A stretch of DNA of 59,313 nt, from the NCBI RefSeq assembly GCF_005930495.1, contig NZ_SJEX01000020.1:1-59313 (forward strand), read 5' to 3'. Shown here piece after piece: positions 29,957-39,136 of this stretch. A program made the position numbers and the translations under genes. The stretch's first letter is position 1. Every line of letters begins with the position of its first letter. The DNA comes from Modestobacter excelsi. Lineage in GTDB: Bacteria; Actinomycetota; Actinomycetes; Mycobacteriales; Geodermatophilaceae. Below the pieces are notes generated by a model that was not told the origin of the DNA, made no database searches, and saw nothing but the letters and a program-made list of their open reading frames with translations.

Positions 29957-31252
29957 GTGGATTGCTTCGAGGTGACCGGTGGAACGCCGCTGCGCGGCCG
30001 GGTCCGCGTCACCGGTGCGAAGAACAGCGCGTTGAAGCTCATGGCGGCAGCACTGCTGGCCCCCGGGCGGACGACGCTCGAGGAGGTCCCCGACATCCTC
30101 GACGTCTCGATCATGAGCGAGGTGCTGCGCCGGCTGGGCTGCAGCGTCAGCTTTGAGCGCTACGCGACGGCTGCCGGCAGCAGCCCGAGCGGTGGCGGCC
30201 GGGTGCTCATCGACGTGCCCGACGAGCCGTCGTCGGAGACCGACTACGACCTGGTCCGCCGGATGCGCGCCTCGGTCAGCGTCCTCGGTCCGCTGGTCGC
30301 CCGGCTGGGGACGGCGAAGGTGGCGCTCCCCGGCGGTGACGCGATCGGTTCCCGCGGTCTGGACATGCACATCGCCGGCCTCGAGCGGCTGGGCGCGACC
30401 GTCGTCAACGAGCACGGCTTCCTGATCGCCACCGCGCCCAAGCTCGTGGGCACCTCCATCTGGCTGGACTTCCCCTCGGTCGGGGCGACCGAGAACCTGG
30501 TGATGGCCGCCGCGCTGGCCCAGGGCACGACGATCGTGGACAACGCCGCCCGCGAGCCCGAGATCGTCGACCTCTGCCGGATGCTGGTCGCGATGGGCGC
30601 CCTGATCGAGGACGCCGGCACCTCGACGATCACGGTCGAGGGGGTGGAGGACCTGCGCCCGGTCGAGTACACGACCGTGCCGGACCGCATCGTGGCCGGC
30701 ACCTGGGCGATCGGCGCGGTGATGACCCGCGGCGACCTGGTGATCGAGCGCGCCGTCGCCGAGCACCTCAACGTGCCGCTGGAGAAGCTGGTCAGTGCCG
30801 GCGCGACGGTGGAGCCGCAGGCCGACGGCGTGCGGGTGACCATGGCCGACCGACCCCGGGGCGTCGACGTGGTCACCCTGCCGTTCCCTGGCTTCCCGAC
30901 CGACCTGCAGCCGATGGCCGTCGCGCTGGCCGCGGTCTCCACCGGCACCGCGCTCATCACCGAGAACGTCTTCGAGGGCCGGTTCATGTTCGTCAACGAG
31001 CTGGTCCGGCTCGGTGCCGACGTGCGCATCGACGGTCACCACGCGGTGGTCCGGGGGCGGGAGCGGCTCTCCAGCGCACCGGTCCTGGCCACCGACATCC
31101 GGGCCGGTGCCGGGCTGGTGCTGGCCGGGCTGCTCACCGACGGCGTCACCGAGGTGCAGGACGTGCGGCACGTGGACCGCGGCTACCCCGACTTCATCGA
31201 GCAGCTGCGCGGCGTCGGCGTGCAGATCGAGCGGACCGAACGACCGGACTGA
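29957..31252 (+). CDS. murA: UDP-N-acetylglucosamine 1-carboxyvinyltransferase
   Basis: First committed step of peptidoglycan synthesis: enolpyruvyl transfer from PEP to UDP-GlcNAc; 431 residues. K22-N23 in TGAKNSALK binds substrate. The loop residue that is Cys115 in E. coli is Asp here, D128 in [11 protein letters not shown]. The Asp form is known in mycobacteria and predicts intrinsic fosfomycin insensitivity. GTG 29957 gives the standard N-terminus (VDCFEVTGG); the longer upstream frame is spurious. Confidence 0.95.
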   Translation: MDCFEVTGGTPLRGRVRVTGAKNSALKLMAAALLAPGRTTLEEVPDILDVSIMSEVLRRLGCSVSFERYATAAGSSPSGGGRVLIDVPDEPSSETDYDLVRRMRASVSVLGPLVARLGTAKVALPGGDAIGSRGLDMHIAGLERLGATVVNEHGFLIATAPKLVGTSIWLDFPSVGATENLVMAAALAQGTTIVDNAAREPEIVDLCRMLVAMGALIEDAGTSTITVEGVEDLRPVEYTTVPDRIVAGTWAIGAVMTRGDLVIERAVAEHLNVPLEKLVSAGATVEPQADGVRVTMADRPRGVDVVTLPFPGFPTDLQPMAVALAAVSTGTALITENVFEGRFMFVNELVRLGADVRIDGHHAVVRGRERLSSAPVLATDIRAGAGLVLAGLLTDGVTEVQDVRHVDRGYPDFIEQLRGVGVQIERTERPD

Positions 31253-31273
31253 GCGAGGCCGCCGGCCCGGCCG

Positions 31274-31588
31274 TCACGTGCCGCCGAAGGAGAGCGCGAG
31301 CGCCCGGGCCCGCTCCAGGTCCTCGGGGAAGACCAGCACGTCGGCGCGGTGCGCAGCCGGCTCGCGGATGGTCGACCGGATGCCGGCGTCGGAGAGCACG
31401 GCGCGCAGCGCCAGGGCCGACTCCTTGCGGGTCAGCGTGGCCACCGGGGTGAGCAGCTCCTCGCGCTGGCGCGGCGCCGACGACTCGGAGGCGAACGCCC
31501 AGCGCAGGAACACCGCGAGCAGGGCGATGGCGAGCAGGGCGATGGCCGGTCCCACGAGGAAGTGCAGGCTCCCGGCGTCGATCGGCAC
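31274..31588 (-). CDS. DUF2007-like small membrane protein
   Basis: A 104-residue protein: one N-terminal membrane helix (about 8-31) and a soluble ferredoxin-like segment, LTRKESALALRAVLSDAGIRSTI... VLVFPEDLERARAL, that resembles DUF2007 'signal transducing' proteins. The role is unknown. The GTG at 31588 is chosen because GGAGGTG precedes it at good spacing. Convergent with murA, 21 bp apart. Confidence 0.65.
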   Translation of the reverse strand: MPIDAGSLHFLVGPAIALLAIALLAVFLRWAFASESSAPRQREELLTPVATLTRKESALALRAVLSDAGIRSTIREPAAHRADVLVFPEDLERARALALSFGGT

Positions 31589-31706
31589 GGCACACCTCCG
31601 GGGCTCTGCGGGTCGTGCGGCCGAGTGTGCCACCACCGGCGGGGCCCGTGCCCGTGCCGGCCCGAGCGGAGTGGGAGGGCGCGGGACCCGCGCCCTCCCG
31701 CTCCGG

Positions 31707-32732
31707 TCACAGCTCGACGACGACGCCCTCGGTGGCGCTGCGGCGGGCGGCGTCCAGGACGGTCAGCGAGGCGACGGCGTCCCGGCCCTCGACCGGGAGC
31801 GGGCCCTCGCCGCGCACCGCGGTGGCGAACGCCGGGTAGAACGCCGACCACGCGCCGGGCACGGTCGGCTCGGTCCGGCTCTCGTCGCCGCGCTGCACCC
31901 GGCCCCAGCGCTCGGGCGGCTCGGCACCCCAGCCGGCGCCCAGCGTGGCCGGCGTCTGGCCGGCGATCAGTGCGGCCTCCTGCCCGTCCATCGGCCCGCC
32001 GACGACGTAGCTGCCGGTCGTGCCGGTGACCCGGAACCGGTCGCCCGGCGCGCCCTCGCTCCAGCTGCCGTAGAGGTGCGAGGTCGCGCCGGAGGCATGG
32101 GTCAGCGCCACGAAGACGTCGTCGTCCAGGCCGCTCTCCCGGACCCGCCACTCGGCGTAGACCCGCACGACCGGGCCGAGCAGCACCAGCGCCTGGTCGA
32201 CCAGGTGCGCGCCGAAGTCCAGCAGGGTGCCGCCACCCGAGGCGCCGGGACCGGGGTCGGGGGTGAACCGCTCGAACCGTGACTCGAAGCGGGTGACCGT
32301 CCCGAGCTCACCGCGGTCCACCAGCGATCGGACGGTCAGGAAGTCGGAGTCCCAGCGGCGGTTCTGGTACGGCGAGAGGGCCAGGCCGAGGCGCTCGGCC
32401 CGCTCGACGCTCGACCGGGCCGACGCGGCGTCCAGCGCGAACGGCTTGTCGCAGACGACGGCCAGCCCGAGGTCGAGTGCCTGGTCGGTGAGCGGCGTGT
32501 GGGTGCCGGCGGGGGTGGAGATGGACACCGCCTCGGCACCGGCCGCGGCCAGCTCGGCCAGCGAGTCGAAGGCGCGGGCGCCGGGGTGCTCCCGGGCCAG
32601 CAGCTCGCGACGCTCCGCCGACGTGGTCACCCCGCCGAGGAAGGTGCACTCGGGCGCCGCTGCGAGCAGGGGGGCGTGGAACCACCGGCCACCGAAGCCG
32701 TAGCCCACGAGTCCGAACCGAACGGGTTCCAT
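31707..32732 (-). CDS. Gfo/Idh/MocA family oxidoreductase
   Basis: NAD(P)-dependent sugar or polyol dehydrogenase-like protein of 341 residues. The N-terminal Rossmann fold has GLVGYGFGGRWFHAPLL, and the family EKP motif appears as CDKPFALD. The C-terminal alpha/beta domain follows, with GGTLLDFGAHLVDQAL containing the usual catalytic His. The substrate cannot be deduced. ATG with GGGAG upstream. Monocistronic by context. Confidence 0.88.
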   Translation of the reverse strand: MEPVRFGLVGYGFGGRWFHAPLLAAAPECTFLGGVTTSAERRELLAREHPGARAFDSLAELAAAGAEAVSISTPAGTHTPLTDQALDLGLAVVCDKPFALDAASARSSVERAERLGLALSPYQNRRWDSDFLTVRSLVDRGELGTVTRFESRFERFTPDPGPGASGGGTLLDFGAHLVDQALVLLGPVVRVYAEWRVRESGLDDDVFVALTHASGATSHLYGSWSEGAPGDRFRVTGTTGSYVVGGPMDGQEAALIAGQTPATLGAGWGAEPPERWGRVQRGDESRTEPTVPGAWSAFYPAFATAVRGEGPLPVEGRDAVASLTVLDAARRSATEGVVVEL

Positions 32733-32792
32733 GCCGGTGCTCCCTGCCTCGACGACGCTGTGCCGCCGATCATGTCGGTCCGGCCGGGTGGT

Positions 32793-33974
32793 TCACAGCA
32801 GCGGGGCAGGGCGCCCGTACAGGTGCCCCTGCGCGTACGCCACGCCCAGCCGGCGCAGCGTGGCCGCCTCGGCGGCCTCCTCGACCCCCTCAGCCACCAG
32901 CCGGGCGCCGGTGGCCGCGGCGAAGCCGACCATGGCCGCGACCAGCGCCTGCCGGGCCAGGTCGGTGTGCACGTCGGTGACGAGGGCGATGTCCAGCTTG
33001 ATGACGTCGGGATGGAGCCGCAGGACGTGCCGGAGGCTCGCGTACCCGGCGCCGGCGTCGTCGACGGCCAGCTGGACTCCCGCTGCCCGGAGGACCGCCA
33101 GGACGGCGACCAGCGCGTCGTAGTCCTCGACCGGACTGTGCTCGGTCACCTCGACGCCCAGATCGAGGTGCTGGTGGGCGAGCAGCAGCTCGGTCACCGA
33201 GGGGCGGAGCAGGGCCTGCGGTGACAGGTTGACCCCCAGCGGGCGCCCGGCCGGGAGGCGGGGTGCCACCGCCAGGGCGGCCCGCGCGGCCAGCTCCTCC
33301 AGCTCGCCCCCGAGCCCGGCCGTCGCCGCGTCGCTGAACAGCTCGGCCGGCCCGCCCGCCACGTCGGGAAAGCGGGCGAGCGCCTCGTAGGCGACGGTCG
33401 CGCCGGTGGCGAGGTCGACGACCGGCTGGACGTGGGTGACCACCGCGCCCTCGGCGAGCACCGCGCGCACCCGCTCGCCGGGGTCGGCGGGGGCCGGGGG
33501 CGCCGGCTCCGCCAGCCGGTCGCCGATCAGGTCGGCGAGCAGCTCCAGCGTCCTGGAGGCCGCGCCGTCCAGCTGGGCGCCGTCGTCCCGGCTCAGGCAG
33601 CAGAGCATCCCGACCGGCCGGCCGTCCGGCGCCCGGACCGGTGCGCCCACGTAGGACCCGATGCCGAGCTCCGCGGTGACCGGCAGGTCGCGCGTGCGGG
33701 GGTTGCGGCGGGCGCCGGTCACCACGGGCGGGAGCTGGCCGCTGAGCACCCGGACGCAGTAGGAGCCCTCCAGCGAGGGCTCCATCCCCTCGTGCACGTG
33801 CATGGCCTCGAGCTCGCCGCTCGCCGCCCGGATCTGCTGGGCGCCCTCGGTGAACGTCGACATCCAGGCGACCTCCATGCCCAGCCTCGTGCGGGCCGAG
33901 TCGAGGACGCGGTGCAGCCAGCTCGGCGAGAGGATGACGGGCGGTGGTGCGGAGGACGGCGGGATCCCGTTCAC
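32793..33974 (-). CDS. GAF-EAL domain protein, probable c-di-GMP phosphodiesterase
   Basis: A soluble 393-residue protein with a GAF sensor domain (about 25-155; contains SYCVRVLSGQLPP and IGSYVGAPVR) and an EAL domain (about 170-390). The EAL catalytic set looks complete: YEALARF, GVNLSP, VEVTEHS, VDDAGAGYASL (usually DDFGxGYSSL), VIKLD, EGVE and AQGHLYGRP. It probably hydrolyses c-di-GMP in response to an unknown ligand or redox signal. No GGDEF domain. GTG start with GACAAT 6 nt upstream. Confidence 0.9.
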   Translation of the reverse strand: MNGIPPSSAPPPVILSPSWLHRVLDSARTRLGMEVAWMSTFTEGAQQIRAASGELEAMHVHEGMEPSLEGSYCVRVLSGQLPPVVTGARRNPRTRDLPVTAELGIGSYVGAPVRAPDGRPVGMLCCLSRDDGAQLDGAASRTLELLADLIGDRLAEPAPPAPADPGERVRAVLAEGAVVTHVQPVVDLATGATVAYEALARFPDVAGGPAELFSDAATAGLGGELEELAARAALAVAPRLPAGRPLGVNLSPQALLRPSVTELLLAHQHLDLGVEVTEHSPVEDYDALVAVLAVLRAAGVQLAVDDAGAGYASLRHVLRLHPDVIKLDIALVTDVHTDLARQALVAAMVGFAAATGARLVAEGVEEAAEAATLRRLGVAYAQGHLYGRPAPLL

Positions 33975-33980
33975 GCCGGG

Positions 33981-33986
33981 ATTGTC
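33981..33986 (-). promoter_or_regulatory. -10-like GACAAT, leaderless GAF-EAL gene
   Basis: Reverse-strand GACAAT ends 6 nt before GTG 33974. Confidence 0.45.
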
Positions 33987-34040
33987 GCCCAGCCCGGCCC
34001 GGAGCGGAACGTCCGCGGCCAGATGTCGCCGCGGCGGCGC

Positions 34041-34787
34041 TCAGCTCCCGGTGGGCCACCGCCGCGGCGGGCCGAAGCGGACCGCCACGCCGGCCGAGAA
34101 GAGCACGCTGTCCGGTGCTCCGGTGACCGACGGCAGGCCGGCTGCGGCGAGCAGCGACTCGTCGAGGCCGAGCAGCTCGGCGCGGTGCAGCGGCCACTCG
34201 GCGTGCTCGTTCGGCCAGTAGACCGGGCCCCGCCGACCGGGACGGTGCAGCCCCCAGCGCGCGGTCAGGAACGTCCCGAGCGGGTCCCCCGGGGGGAGCT
34301 GCTCCCCGACCCGCACGTCGATCCGGCTGTGCGCGCCGCGGGGGCCGGGCCAGCGCCGGGTGGAGGTGTAGCCGAGCCGGTCGCCGTCCCGGGTGACCCG
34401 CATGCCGGCCCACGTGTAGGGCAGCCGCGCGACCCAGCGTGCGGCGAGGACCGGCAGCAGCCGGGAGGCCTCCAGCGACCGGAAGACCACGCCGCGCCGG
34501 CCCTGCGCGTCGACGGAGTACAGCCGCACGTTCGTCTCCGGGAACGACCCGAGGTACGGCAGGCCGGGGGCACCGAGGAAGCCGATCCGCCGCATCCGGA
34601 AGGGGATCAGGCCGACGTAGGTGACGCCGTCGAGGAGGTCGGGCGCGGTGCCCGGCGGGAGCAGCGGGGCCACCACCGCGGGGTCCACGGCCCAGTGCAG
34701 GAAGGTCAGGTCCCGCCACTGCTGGGTGAAGACGGTGCGCCCCGCCGGCCGCGGCGAGGTCGCGGTGAGGGGCTCGGGTGCGGTCAC
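34041..34787 (-). CDS. DUF2071 (YqjF-like) protein
   Basis: A 248-residue protein. The N-terminal WRDLTFLHWAVDP and LPPGTAPDLLDGVTYVGLIPF, followed by FPETNVRLY, are hallmarks of the YqjF/DUF2071 family, a beta-rich acetoacetate-decarboxylase-like fold of unknown function. GTG 34787 is chosen because CACACT sits 6 nt upstream and the family N-terminus begins soon after. Divergent from the enoyl-CoA hydratase gene. Confidence 0.82.
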   Translation of the reverse strand: MTAPEPLTATSPRPAGRTVFTQQWRDLTFLHWAVDPAVVAPLLPPGTAPDLLDGVTYVGLIPFRMRRIGFLGAPGLPYLGSFPETNVRLYSVDAQGRRGVVFRSLEASRLLPVLAARWVARLPYTWAGMRVTRDGDRLGYTSTRRWPGPRGAHSRIDVRVGEQLPPGDPLGTFLTARWGLHRPGRRGPVYWPNEHAEWPLHRAELLGLDESLLAAAGLPSVTGAPDSVLFSAGVAVRFGPPRRWPTGS

Positions 34788-34793
34788 CCGCCC

Positions 34794-34799
34794 AGTGTG
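34794..34799 (-). promoter_or_regulatory. -10-like CACACT, leaderless DUF2071 gene
   Basis: Reverse-strand CACACT ends 6 nt before GTG 34787. Confidence 0.4.
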
Positions 34800-34877
34800 G
34801 CTGCCGCTCGGGCGTTGCCGACCGGGCGGCGGCGTGGTGGGGTCGGGTGGACCGGGAACGCAGCGGAGGGTGGGGCC

Positions 34878-35651
34878 ATGACCAGCGACGGCGCACCGCG
34901 TACGGAGCGGGACGGCGACACCGTCCGCATCACCATGACGAGGGGGCCCAAGCGCAACGCGCTCTCCCGCGAGCACCTGACCCAGTTGCTCGCCGCCGTC
35001 ACCGCGGTCGGGGAGAGCGACGCGACCGGGATCGTGCTGGCGGGGGAGGGGCCGGTGTTCAGCGCGGGGCACGACTTCGCCGACGTGGCCGGCCGGCCGG
35101 TCACCGAGGTGCGCAGCCTGCTGGCGCTGTGCACCGAGCTGATGGGGACGCTCCAGTCGGTGCCGCAGGTGGTGATCGCCCGGGTGCACGCGCTGGCGAC
35201 GGCGGCGGGCTGCCAGCTGGTGGCCTCCTGCGACCTCGCCGTCGCCGCCGAGTCGGCCGGCTTCGCGGCCCCCGGCGGCAAGGGCGGCTGGTTCTGCCAC
35301 ACCCCGATGGTCGCCATCGCCCGCAACGTGGGCCGCAAGCGCGCGATGGAGCTGGCGCTCACCGGCGACGTCATCGACGCCCGGACGGCGCTGGACTGGG
35401 GCCTGGTGAACCGGGTGGTGCCCGACGACGAGCTCGACGCCGCCGTCGCGGACCTGATGGCGCGGGCGACCCGGGGCTCGCGGGCGAGCAAGGCGTGGGG
35501 CAAGACCACCATGTACGCGCAGCTCGACCGGCCCGAGCGGGACGCCTACGGGGTGGCGGTGGAGGTGATGGCCTCGGCCAGCCAGCTGCCGGGCGCGGTC
35601 GAGGGCATGTCGTCGTTCCTGGAGAAGCGCCGGCCGGTCTGGACCGACTGA
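34878..35651 (+). CDS. enoyl-CoA hydratase/isomerase family protein
   Basis: Crotonase-fold protein of 257 residues. The oxyanion-hole segments are [10 protein letters not shown] and [14 protein letters not shown]. It probably hydrates enoyl-CoA thioesters; the substrate is unknown, and short members of this fold also include isomerases and hydrolases. The ATG is preceded by GGAGGG. Just after the stop, GGAGGACCCCGCCGCC resembles the 5' part of the dispersed hairpin element. Confidence 0.85.
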   Translation: MTSDGAPRTERDGDTVRITMTRGPKRNALSREHLTQLLAAVTAVGESDATGIVLAGEGPVFSAGHDFADVAGRPVTEVRSLLALCTELMGTLQSVPQVVIARVHALATAAGCQLVASCDLAVAAESAGFAAPGGKGGWFCHTPMVAIARNVGRKRAMELALTGDVIDARTALDWGLVNRVVPDDELDAAVADLMARATRGSRASKAWGKTTMYAQLDRPERDAYGVAVEVMASASQLPGAVEGMSSFLEKRRPVWTD

Positions 35652-35716
35652 CGGAGGACCCCGCCGCCGAGGTGGATGCAGCACGACGCGCCGGTGGCCA
35701 CCCCGGTCCCACCCGG

Positions 35717-35722
35717 TAGCGT
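35717..35722 (+). promoter_or_regulatory. -10 TAGCGT, leaderless nucS
   Basis: TAGCGT ends 8 nt before GTG 35731; no ribosome-binding site. Confidence 0.55.
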
Positions 35723-35730
35723 CGCCGTCC

Positions 35731-36402
35731 GTGCGTCTGGTCATCGCCCGCTGCTCCGTGGACTACATCGGACGGCTCACCGCTCATCTCCCGCTCGCCA
35801 CCCGGCTGCTGCTGGTCAAGGCCGACGGCTCGGTGTCCGTCCACGCCGACGACCGGGCCTACAAGCCGCTGAACTGGATGAGCCCGCCGTGCTCCCTCAC
35901 CGACGAGCTGGTGGACGGGGCGGGCACCTGGACGGTGACCAACAAGGCCGGTGAGCAGCTGGTCATCACCATCGAGTCGGTGGAGCACGACCACCGGCAC
36001 GAGCTGGGCGTGGACCCCGGCCTGCAGAAGGACGGCGTGGAGGCCGAGCTGCAGCGGCTGCTGGCCCTGCACGTGGAGACCTTCGGCGAGGGCTGGTCGC
36101 TGGTGCGCCGGGAGTTCCCGACCGCGATCGGCCCGGTCGACCTGCTCTGCCGGGACGCCGCGGGCACCACGGTGGCCGTGGAGATCAAGCGCCGCGGCGA
36201 GATCGACGGCGTCGAGCAGCTGACGAGGTACCTCGAGCTGCTCAACCGCGACCCGCTGCTCGCCCCGGTCAAGGGCGTGTTCGCCGCGCAGGAGATCAAG
36301 CCGCAGGCCCGGGTGCTCGCCCAGGACCGCGGCATCGACTGCGTCACCGTCGACTACGCCGTCCTCAAGGGCACCGACGACCCCTCGGCCCGCCTCTTCT
36401 GA
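35731..36402 (+). CDS. nucS: mismatch-specific endonuclease NucS/EndoMS
   Basis: A 223-residue RecB-like nuclease that makes double-strand cuts at mismatches. In actinobacteria it replaces MutS/MutL mismatch repair. The nuclease triad D137 (GPVDLL), E151 and K153 (VAVEIKR) is intact. The C-terminus ends SARLF, matching the short clamp-binding tail known for NucS proteins. The DNA-binding N-domain starts [16 protein letters not shown]. Confidence 0.95.
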   Translation: MRLVIARCSVDYIGRLTAHLPLATRLLLVKADGSVSVHADDRAYKPLNWMSPPCSLTDELVDGAGTWTVTNKAGEQLVITIESVEHDHRHELGVDPGLQKDGVEAELQRLLALHVETFGEGWSLVRREFPTAIGPVDLLCRDAAGTTVAVEIKRRGEIDGVEQLTRYLELLNRDPLLAPVKGVFAAQEIKPQARVLAQDRGIDCVTVDYAVLKGTDDPSARLF

Positions 36403-36403
36403 C

Positions 36404-36438
36404 GGAGGGCGCTCCTGCCCCCACCCTGCAGCAGGGCC
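36404..36438 (+). repeat. hairpin element, short copy D
   Basis: Starts 1 nt after the nucS stop. It keeps the outer parts (GGAGGGCGCTCCTGCCCCCACC and GCAGCAGGGCC) but lacks the central GCTCGC segment; a deletion derivative. Confidence 0.55.
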
Positions 36439-36456
36439 GGGGTCAGCGGGGGATGG

Positions 36457-36462
36457 GAGACT
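36457..36462 (+). promoter_or_regulatory. -10-like GAGACT, leaderless 3-hydroxyacyl-CoA dehydrogenase
   Basis: GAGACT ends 6 nt before GTG 36469. Confidence 0.4.
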
Positions 36463-36468
36463 GCCCGG

Positions 36469-38172
36469 GTGGCCAGAGAACTGAGCGAGGTCGGCGTCGT
36501 GGGGCTGGGCACCATGGGTGCCGGCATCGCCGAGGTGCTCGCCCGGGCCGGGCTGTCGGTGACCGCCGTGGACGTCAGCGACGGTGCGGTGCAGACCGGC
36601 CGGGGCCACGTCGAGAAGTCCACCGGCAGGGCGGTGGCCCGCGGCAGGCTGGAGGCCGCCGAGCGCGACGAGGTCCTGTCCCGCATCCGCTTCTCCACCA
36701 GCATGGAGGACCTCGCCGGCGCCGAGCTCGTGGTCGAGGCCATCCCGGAGCGGATGGAGCTCAAGACCGAGGTCTTCGCGACGCTGGACGCGGTCTGCCC
36801 GCCGGACACCATCCTGGCCACCAACACCTCGAGCCTGTCGGTCACCGAGCTGTCAGTCACCACCGGCCGCCCCGGCAGGGTCATCGGGATGCACTTCTTC
36901 AACCCGGCGCCGGTGATGAAGCTGGTCGAGATCGTCCGCACCGTGGTCACCGAGCCCTCGGTGGTGGAGGACGTCGAGGCGCTCGCCGCCCGGCTGGGCA
37001 AGGTCGACGTCACCATCGGCGACAGGGCCGGCTTCATCGCCAACGCGCTGCTGTTCGGCTACCTCAACCACGCCGTGTCGATGGTCGAGGACCGCTACGC
37101 CAGCCGCGAGGACGTCGACGCAGCCATGCGGCTGGGCTGCGGCCTGCCGATGGGCCCGCTCGCGCTGCTGGACCTGATCGGGATCGACACCGCCCACGAG
37201 ATCCTCGGGACGATGTACCGGCAGTCGCGCAACCGGCTGCACGCCCCCAGCCCGGTCATCGAGCAGATGGTGACGGCGGGGCTGCTCGGCCGGAAGTCCG
37301 GCCGCGGCTTCTACACCTACGCCGGCCGGAACTCCGCCGAGGTCGTGCCCGACGCGCAGACCCCCGCCCCCGGCGACGCCACCGGGGGCGCCCCCCCGGT
37401 CCAGCGGGTCGTCGTCGTCGGCGCGACGGCCGAGGCGGCCGGCGCACTGCTCGCGGCGCTCCCGGACGGCGGACTCGACGTCCCGGTGCTGCTGGCCCAG
37501 CGGGTGCCGGAGGGCGGGCGCGGGGTGCGCTGGACCGGGACGGTCGACGAGCTGGCCGGCGCCGACCTGGTGCTGGTGGCCGGGGCCGACGAGGCGGAGG
37601 TGGCGCGCGACGTCTTCGCCGCGGTGGGGGAGGCGACCGGTGCCGGCGCGGTGCTGGCGACGACGTCGGCCACGCCTCCGGTGGTCGTCTGCGCGGCGGC
37701 CAGCGGGCGGCCCGCCGACGTGATCGGCCTGCACCTGGCCGGCCGGACCAGGGCGGCCACCCTGGTCGAGGTCGTCTCGACGATCGCCACGGCCCCCGAC
37801 GCCGCAGCCACCGGCCACGCGTTCTGCGCAGCCCTCGGGCTGCCGACCGTGAGCAGTCCCGACCGGGCCGGCCACGTCGTCGACGCGCTGCTGTTCCCCT
37901 ACCTCAACGACGCGGTGCGGATGCTCGAGGCGCGCTACGCGACAGCGGACGACATCGACGCGGCGATGAAGCTCGGCTGCGGCTACCCGATGGGCCCCTT
38001 CGAGCTGCTCGACGCGGTCGGCCTGGACGTCGCGCTGACCGTCGAACGCGAGCTCTACACCGAGTCCCGTGAGCCCGGGCTGGCCCCGGCGCCGCTGCTC
38101 GGCCAGCTGGTCACCGCCGGCCACCTCGGTCGCAAGGCAGGTCGCGGGTTCCGCGACCACTCGAGCCGGTAG
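36469..38172 (+). CDS. 3-hydroxyacyl-CoA dehydrogenase, internally duplicated
   Basis: A 567-residue protein built from two similar halves. Half 1 has an intact NAD Rossmann domain (VVGLGTMGAGIA, about 9-20) and a 3HCDH C-terminal domain (about 188-285, DRAGFIANALLFGYLN... GCGLPMGPLALLD). Half 2 (about 305-560) has a C-terminal domain of the same type (DRAGHVVDALLFPYLND... GCGYPMGPFELLD). Its Rossmann-like part has lost the GxGxxG motif (VVVVGATAEAAGALL). Only the first half should bind NAD. Similar two-unit enzymes include PaaH. Likely role: beta-oxidation or hydroxybutyryl-CoA oxidation. Confidence 0.88.
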   Translation: MARELSEVGVVGLGTMGAGIAEVLARAGLSVTAVDVSDGAVQTGRGHVEKSTGRAVARGRLEAAERDEVLSRIRFSTSMEDLAGAELVVEAIPERMELKTEVFATLDAVCPPDTILATNTSSLSVTELSVTTGRPGRVIGMHFFNPAPVMKLVEIVRTVVTEPSVVEDVEALAARLGKVDVTIGDRAGFIANALLFGYLNHAVSMVEDRYASREDVDAAMRLGCGLPMGPLALLDLIGIDTAHEILGTMYRQSRNRLHAPSPVIEQMVTAGLLGRKSGRGFYTYAGRNSAEVVPDAQTPAPGDATGGAPPVQRVVVVGATAEAAGALLAALPDGGLDVPVLLAQRVPEGGRGVRWTGTVDELAGADLVLVAGADEAEVARDVFAAVGEATGAGAVLATTSATPPVVVCAAASGRPADVIGLHLAGRTRAATLVEVVSTIATAPDAAATGHAFCAALGLPTVSSPDRAGHVVDALLFPYLNDAVRMLEARYATADDIDAAMKLGCGYPMGPFELLDAVGLDVALTVERELYTESREPGLAPAPLLGQLVTAGHLGRKAGRGFRDHSSR

Positions 38173-38175
38173 GTC

Positions 38176-38481
38176 GTGGGGCGCCGAGGCGGTTCCCGCC
38201 GGGGCCGGACGGGGCCGCCGCCGGCCCGGCGGGCGGCCCAGCCGGTCGAGGAGGCCGCGGACGGCGACTGGGTGGTGCGGCCGCTCACCGGGGCGGCCAC
38301 CGACAAGACCTACCGGTGCCCGGGTTGTGACCAGGAGATCCGGCCGGGGACGCCGCACGTGGTGACCTGGCCGGCCTACGCCCGGGACTCCGACCTCGAC
38401 CCCTGGGACACCGAGTCGGCGACCGACTGGCGACGGCACTGGCACACCGCCTGCTGGCGGGCCCGCGGCACGCGTCACTGA
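38176..38481 (+). CDS. conserved hypothetical protein with Cys/His motif
   Basis: A 101-residue protein. A basic N-terminus precedes a compact domain YRCPGCDQEIRPGTPHVV and a C-terminal RRHWHTACW. The CxxC plus His/Cys arrangement looks like a zinc-binding site. Such proteins are widespread in actinobacteria and often carry a generic 'ATP/GTP-binding' label that I cannot support. It starts 3 bp after the previous stop. Its last 7 bp overlap the end of the convergent sortase gene. Confidence 0.7.
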   Translation: MGRRGGSRRGRTGPPPARRAAQPVEEAADGDWVVRPLTGAATDKTYRCPGCDQEIRPGTPHVVTWPAYARDSDLDPWDTESATDWRRHWHTACWRARGTRH

Positions 38482-39125
38482 AGGCGGGCGTACACCACGA
38501 CGTTGTCGGTGTAGCTGCGGCGGGCGCGGTCGAACGTGCCGCCGCAGGTGATCAGCCGCAGCTCCGGGTCGGCCGTGGGGCCGTACACCTCGGCGGTGGG
38601 GAAGTCGGTCTTGGGACGGGCGGCCACCCCCGTCACGGCGAAGGTGTGCGCCTGGCCGGCGGCGTCGGTGACCACGACCCGGTCCCCGGCTCCGAGCTCC
38701 TCGAGCCGGGAGAACACCGCCGGGCCGCTGCGGTCGTCGACGTGCCCGGCCAGCACCGCCGGGCCGACCTCGCCGGGGACCGGGCCGGCGGCGAACCAGC
38801 CCGCCTGCGAGAAGTCAGCCGGCGGGACCAGTGCCCCGGTCGCGTCGACGCCGATGTCGGTCAGCGGGCTGTCGACCCCGATCGCCGGGATCGTCACCCG
38901 GACCGGTGCGGGCACCGTGCGCGCCGCCGGTGAGGCGACCACGACCGGTGCCGGCGGATCCGGGGCGACCGGTGCCCGGGCGGCCGGCGACCGTGCCCCG
39001 GGGCCGGACAGCGCCAGGGCCACCGCCGTCACCGCCACCAGGGCGAGGGCCCACCGCAGCCCGGTGAGCAGCCGACGGGGCCGCCGCTCGTGCCGGCCGG
39101 TGGCGCGGCGGGGCAGCAGGCGCAC
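38475..39125 (-). CDS. class F-type sortase
   Basis: A membrane-anchored cysteine transpeptidase of 216 residues. One N-terminal membrane helix (about 22-41) and a Pro/Ala-rich spacer precede the catalytic domain. The triad is H128 (LAGHVDD), C194 (LRLITCGG) and R203 (RRSYTDN). In actinobacteria these short sortases lie beside surface proteins, here the DUF4397 protein whose stop is 11 bp upstream. GTG 39125 is the most economical start; the frame upstream remains open but has shadow character. Confidence 0.85.
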   Translation of the reverse strand: MRLLPRRATGRHERRPRRLLTGLRWALALVAVTAVALALSGPGARSPAARAPVAPDPPAPVVVASPAARTVPAPVRVTIPAIGVDSPLTDIGVDATGALVPPADFSQAGWFAAGPVPGEVGPAVLAGHVDDRSGPAVFSRLEELGAGDRVVVTDAAGQAHTFAVTGVAARPKTDFPTAEVYGPTADPELRLITCGGTFDRARRSYTDNVVVYARLQ

Positions 39126-39136
39126 CCGGGAGCCGC

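Noticed and set aside
35652-35690. A further hairpin-family copy after the enoyl-CoA hydratase gene
   Set aside because: Only the first 15 or so bases match; no 3' arm is present, so it is not counted as a copy.
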